Assembly (NCBI GenBank): GCA_029266425.1
Contig: JAQSWY010000044.1
Span: forward strand, 1-52,867
DNA length: 52,867 bases
Direction of reading: 5' to 3'
DNA from: Xanthobacteraceae bacterium
Lineage (GTDB): Bacteria; Pseudomonadota; Alphaproteobacteria; Rhizobiales; Xanthobacteraceae
This document shows positions 50,072 through 52,867 of this stretch, piece after piece. The notes below the pieces were generated by a model. That model was given only the letters and a program-made list of their open reading frames with translations. It was not told where the DNA came from and did not search any database. Position numbers and translations under genes: made by a program. Positions within the stretch are counted from its first letter, which is position 1. Every line of letters begins with the position of its first letter.

Positions 50072-50692
50072 ATGAACTGGTCCGAACGGCTCGCGGAATT
50101 CGTGACCTTGTGGGTGGTGATCGACCCGCTCGGCACGCTCCCGGTCTTCCTCGCCGTCACCTCGGGGGTCGAAGAGCACACCCGCCGCCGCGCCGCCCTG
50201 CTCGCGGTGCTCATCTCGTTCGGGGTGCTCGTGTTCTTCGTGTTCGCCGGGCACTGGCTGCTGAGGAGCATGGATGTCTCCATCAACTCCTTCCAGATCG
50301 CCGGCGGGATCGTGCTGTTCCTGTTCGCGCTCACCATGATCCATGGCAACATCCATCCCGAGATCCACCCCTTGAGCGAGCGGCCGCTCGATCTTGCGGT
50401 CCATCCGCTGGCGATCCCCTCCATCGCCAGCCCAGGCGCCATGCTGGCGGCGGTGGTGCTGACCGACGATGCCGGCGCCGATCTCTCCGGCCGCCTGGTG
50501 ACCGTCGCGATCTTCGCCCTGGTGCTGGTGCTGACGCTGCTGATCCTGCTGGCGGCAGGGCCGATCTCGCGCATCATCGGGCGCGGCGGCTCATCGATCA
50601 TCAGCCGGGTGATGGGGATGATCCTCGCCGCGCTCGCCGTCGACCTGGTGCTGACGGCGGTGAGCCAATGGCTGTCGCTGCCGCCGATTTGA
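50072..50692 (+). CDS. MarC family membrane protein
   Basis: A 206-residue six-helix protein with VIDPLGTLPVFLAVTSGVEE at the start, SINSFQIAGGIVLFLFALTM and PLAIPSIASPGAMLAAVVLT, all typical of the MarC/YchE family. The function is unknown; the old link to antibiotic resistance is not supported for MarC itself. The start at 50072 has GGAG 8 nt upstream. The frame is open back to 49922 but without family similarity. Confidence 0.9.
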   Translation: MNWSERLAEFVTLWVVIDPLGTLPVFLAVTSGVEEHTRRRAALLAVLISFGVLVFFVFAGHWLLRSMDVSINSFQIAGGIVLFLFALTMIHGNIHPEIHPLSERPLDLAVHPLAIPSIASPGAMLAAVVLTDDAGADLSGRLVTVAIFALVLVLTLLILLAAGPISRIIGRGGSSIISRVMGMILAALAVDLVLTAVSQWLSLPPI

Positions 50693-50764
50693 GAGCGCTT
50701 TAGAGAGGCTGACCCGCAATTCCACCGTTGCCGGCGAAACACGCCATTCCACCCGTCATGCCGG

Positions 50765-51050
50765 CCTTGTGCCACTGCTGTCCGGTTCGGTTTTGCGACG
50801 TAAAAAGTCAACCAAAACAGAGCCTTGCAAGGAGGCCAACGGGTGAGGCGACTGCGTGGGCGTTCAGGAATTCCTGCCGGCGCCCTAATTTTCCCAGCCA
50901 TAGGTCGATTGCAACTTTACTGCGGCAGTTGAATTCGATCAGTGCCACGGTGAAAAACCGTGTGCAAACAATCCCCGACTGCTGCCACCGCGAGTCTTGC
51001 GGGCGTGTCACAACCACTTTCGCCGAACCGGACAGCAGTGACCTTGTGCC
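50765..51050. mobile_element. MITE-like element with 18-bp terminal inverted repeats and a 9-bp direct repeat
   Basis: CACTGCTGTCCGGTTCGG (50773-50790) and its exact complement CCGAACCGGACAGCAGTG (51023-51040) bound a 268-bp segment with no transposase-like reading frame. CCTTGTGCC occurs on both outer sides (50765-50773 and 51042-51050), as a target duplication would. Most of the 576-bp gap between marC and the hydrolase gene is this element plus repeat arms. Confidence 0.7.
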
Positions 51051-51082
51051 GGCCATCTCGGCCTCTGATGCACTGTCGGGAA

Positions 51083-51247
51083 TCGAGATCCCCGGCACAA
51101 GGCCAGGGATGACGGGCGCCCTGGGAGTTTCAGTCAGGCTCCGAGGTGCACCGGCACTAGCCGGGCCTCGAAGGATGCGCACCTCCAAGCGCCATCTGCG
51201 TGAACATCCTTCGCGGCTCGGGCTTCGCCCGAGCACCTCAGGATGAC
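51083..51247. repeat. Family A fragment and family B palindrome
   Basis: AGATCCCCGGCACAAGG and CAGGGATGACGG (about 51087-51116) are a decayed family A arm. CCGGGCCTCGAAGGATG (51161-51177) and AACATCCTTCGCGGCTCGGG (51202 onwards) with CACCTCAGGATGACG form a family B copy next to the hydrolase stop. Confidence 0.8.
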
Positions 51248-51268
51248 GTGGCTAGGAAAGGCGCTCCC

Positions 51269-52150
51269 TCACGTCTCCACCGGCGGCGGGACGCCGAGGT
51301 GCTTCGACAGGAAGTCGATGGTGCGCCCCCAGGCAAGCTCTGCGGCCGCGGCGTCGTAGCGGGTCGGGCTGGTGTCGTTGTTGAAGGCGTGGTTTGCGCC
51401 GTCATAGACATAGATGGCGTAGTCCTTGCCCGCCTTCTTCAGCGCCGCCTCATAGGCCGGTATGCCGGCATTGATGCGGTTGTCGAGCCCGCCATAATGC
51501 AAGAGCAAGGCGGCCTTGATGTCCTCGACCCGTTCGAGCGGCGGCTGCATGCCGTAATAGGCGACGCCGGCCTTCAGCTCCGGGCTCGCCTCGGCAAGCA
51601 GGTTCACCATGCCGCCGCCCCAGCAGAAGCCCACCGCGCCGACCGAGCCGTTCGAGGCGGCGTTGGTCGCCAGGAAGGCCACCGCGTCCTTGATCCGTGC
51701 GACCGTGGTGGGACCGTCGAGCTTGCCGATCATGTCGCGGGCCTTGTCCTCGTCGCCGGGCGTGCCGCCATCAGGCGAGAGCAGGTCGACGCCGAAGGCT
51801 AGGAAGCCGTCGAGCGCGAGGCGGCGTGTGACGTCCTTGATGTGCGGATTGAGCCCGCGATTCTCATGGATGACGATGACCGCCGGCCGCTTGGCGTCGA
51901 CCTGCTTGGCCCGCACCAGATAGCCGCTCACCGTGGCCGGGCCGGAGGGATACCCGGTCGTCGTTATGTCGAGGCGCTTGTCGTCCTCGGCCACCTGCGC
52001 GGCGCGGGCATAATCATTGGTGAGCAAGGGCAACATGGCGGCGGCGGCCGCGGCCGACCCGGCTACGGTGGCGAGCCGGTCCATGAATTCCCGCCGGCCG
52101 AGTTGGCCGTGGGTGAAGCGGTCATAGAGATCGATGATGCGCTGGTCCAT
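51269..52150 (-). CDS. Dienelactone hydrolase family protein, probably exported
   Basis: A 293-residue alpha/beta hydrolase. The nucleophile motif is GFCWGGG (Cys nucleophile), with GGLDNRI and the catalytic His in DGANHAFNN. HENRGLNPHIKDVTRRLALD is the family signature. Before the fold lies a twin-arginine-like stretch, GRREFMDRLATVAGSAAAAA, about 20 residues in, suggesting Tat export. The start at 52150 has GGGAGG 7 nt upstream; the frame upstream runs through a family A repeat. Substrate unknown. Confidence 0.88.
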   Translation of the reverse strand: MDQRIIDLYDRFTHGQLGRREFMDRLATVAGSAAAAAAMLPLLTNDYARAAQVAEDDKRLDITTTGYPSGPATVSGYLVRAKQVDAKRPAVIVIHENRGLNPHIKDVTRRLALDGFLAFGVDLLSPDGGTPGDEDKARDMIGKLDGPTTVARIKDAVAFLATNAASNGSVGAVGFCWGGGMVNLLAEASPELKAGVAYYGMQPPLERVEDIKAALLLHYGGLDNRINAGIPAYEAALKKAGKDYAIYVYDGANHAFNNDTSPTRYDAAAAELAWGRTIDFLSKHLGVPPPVET

Positions 52151-52220
52151 CTGCTGCCTCCCTGACAATTCGGGCCGAAGGGTGGACCGGATCGGTATGA
52201 AGCGCACATCAGAAATGAGA

Positions 52221-52243
52221 GAGGCCGTCCGAAGGCGGCCTTT
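52221..52243 (-). terminator. UUCG-type terminator copy
   Basis: On the minus strand GCCGCC-TTCG-GACGGC followed by CTCTCTC. It is a near copy of the hairpin at 52398-52418 and also shares the flanking CTTTCGAAG. It lies in the leader of the hydrolase gene. Confidence 0.65.
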
Positions 52244-52293
52244 CGAAGCCCGTTTCCCATCATCCGGATCGCCGCGAGTTCCGGAGGAACCAC

Positions 52294-52376
52294 CGTCATC
52301 CCCGGGCTTGTCCCGGGGATCCACGACCGTGACGCGGGAGCAACCGTGGATGGCCGGGACAAGCCCGGCCATGACG
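52294..52376. repeat. Family A palindrome
   Basis: CGTCATCCCCGGGCTTGTCC at the left and GGACAAGCCCGGCCATGACG at the right. It separates the two UUCG-type terminators between groEL and the hydrolase gene. Confidence 0.9.
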
Positions 52377-52397
52377 GCTTGTTCAGCCATGAAACGA

Positions 52398-52418
52398 GAA
52401 AAGCCGCCCGAAGGCGGC
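52398..52418 (-). terminator. groEL terminator
   Basis: On the minus strand GCCGCC-TTCG-GGCGGC followed by TTTTC: a GC stem with a UUCG tetraloop and a T-tract, 116 bp beyond the groEL stop. Confidence 0.85.
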
Positions 52419-52450
52419 CTTTCGAAGTACCAGGAAGCGCGGGCTTCTGA

Positions 52451-52545
52451 GGATCAGAAGTCCATGCCGCCACTTGAGCCGGGCTTGCCCGGCTCAAGCA
52501 CTTAAAGCGATGGGCGGCTTTTTATGGACTTCCTCAGAAGTCCAT
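52451..52545. repeat. Direct and inverted copies of the groEL 3' end
   Basis: TCAGAAGTCCATGCCGCC at 52454-52471 repeats the groEL tail (TCAGAAGTCCATACCGCC at 52534-52551), encoding GGMDF and a stop on the minus strand. In addition TATGGACTTC (52523-52532) is an inverted copy of GAAGTCCATA (52537-52546), giving a 10-bp hairpin across the groEL stop. Between the copies lies the palindrome GAGCCGGGCTTGCCCGGCTC (52476-52495). Confidence 0.8.
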
Positions 52546-52867
52546 ACCGCCCATGCCGCCGCCGCCCGGCATGGCCGGGGCGCCCGACGCGGGCTTCGGC
52601 AGGTCGGCGATCAGGGCCTCGGTGGTGACCAGCAGGCCGGACACGGAAGCCGCGTCCTGCAGGGCGGTGCGCACGACCTTGGCCGGATCGACGATGCCGG
52701 AGGCGATCATGTCGACGAACTGTTCGGTCTGGGCGTTGAAGCCGAAGTTCTGGTCCTTCGACTCCTGTACCTTGCCGACCACGATCGAGCCTTCCACGCC
52801 GGCGTTCTCGGCGATCTGGCGGATCGGGGCTTCGAGCGCGCGGAGCACGATCTTGATGCCGGCCTGG
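52534..52867 (-). CDS. groEL: Chaperonin GroEL, C-terminal part (runs off the right edge)
   Basis: 60-kDa chaperonin. The visible C-terminus reads IVLRALEAPIRQIAENAGVE, VGKVQESKDQNFGFNAQTEQ, DMIASGIVDPAKVVRTALQD and DAASVSGLLVTTEALIADLP. It ends in the Gly/Met tail PGGGGMGGMDF typical of GroEL. About 110 of roughly 545 residues are present. The gene starts beyond the window. Many alphaproteobacteria carry several groEL genes, so the copy number is unknown. Confidence 0.97.
   Translation of the reverse strand, partial: QAGIKIVLRALEAPIRQIAENAGVEGSIVVGKVQESKDQNFGFNAQTEQFVDMIASGIVDPAKVVRTALQDAASVSGLLVTTEALIADLPKPASGAPAMPGGGGMGGMDF

Noticed and set aside
50808..51236. 142-codon minus-strand frame between marC and the hydrolase
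   Set aside because: It contains the peptide typical of translated family A repeats and crosses the inverted-repeat element; not a gene.

Overview
The window is a GC-rich stretch of an alphaproteobacterial chromosome. Gene content and order (ilvB-ilvH-ilvC; a lone permuted rpmI-rplT-pheS-pheT block; uppP next to an NDUFA9-like gene; ETF-QO; TTG-started rpsU; cydAB) and many dispersed intergenic palindromes point to the Hyphomicrobiales (Rhizobiales). A Xanthobacteraceae-type host such as Ancylobacter or Starkeya is my inference, not something proven here. The window is cut at both ends: ilvC runs off the left edge and groEL off the right edge.

Layout. 1-3.3 kb: branched-chain amino acid operon on the minus strand, with a leader-peptide attenuator upstream and a large-subunit gene (ilvB) that carries an out-of-frame internal deletion. 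3.5-10.6 kb: dapB, gpmA, an Ada/Ogt-type alkyltransferase, a DUF2244 protein, nth, an EI24/CysZ-like protein, a VOC protein and a Tat-exported FAD oxidoreductase. 10.7-18.6 kb: pheT, pheS, rplT, rpmI, a secreted SH3b protein with a Gly/Pro/Trp repeat tail, uppP and an NDUFA9-like protein. 18.9-23.3 kb: tRNA-Leu(CAG) followed by a compact 4-kb integrative element (integrase, Xis-like protein, small unknown proteins, XRE repressor, two sets of operator-like repeats). Its far end abuts a truncated, frameshifted gene and no attR is visible. 23.6-30.4 kb: a flavin monooxygenase and a FecI/FecR/TonB-receptor/binding-protein iron-uptake module with two matching ECF-type promoters. 30.4-36.7 kb: a universal stress protein, a thiamine-precursor uptake pair with a TPP riboswitch, a ClC antiporter and an SbmA/YddA-like exporter. 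37.1-40.8 kb: a small His-rich secreted protein and the phnCDE phosphonate importer behind a PHO box. 40.9-52.9 kb: two small conserved-looking genes, rpsU, ETF-QO, a uracil-DNA glycosylase, cytochrome bd oxidase, a GT39-like membrane protein, rnhB, marC, a MITE-like element, a dienelactone hydrolase and the end of groEL.

Three regulatory circuits can be read from sequence: the ilv attenuator, the TPP riboswitch before the thiY-like gene, and the PHO box before phnC. A fourth, the pair of TGAAAA-N16-CGTC promoters in the fec-like cluster, is a strong prediction. At least four families of palindromic intergenic repeats occur throughout; one of them supplies the last codons and stop of the ClC gene. 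The most novel-looking items are the tRNA-Leu mini-element with its paired operators, the 268-bp inverted-repeat element near 50.9 kb with flanking direct repeats, and the duplicated and inverted copies of the groEL tail.
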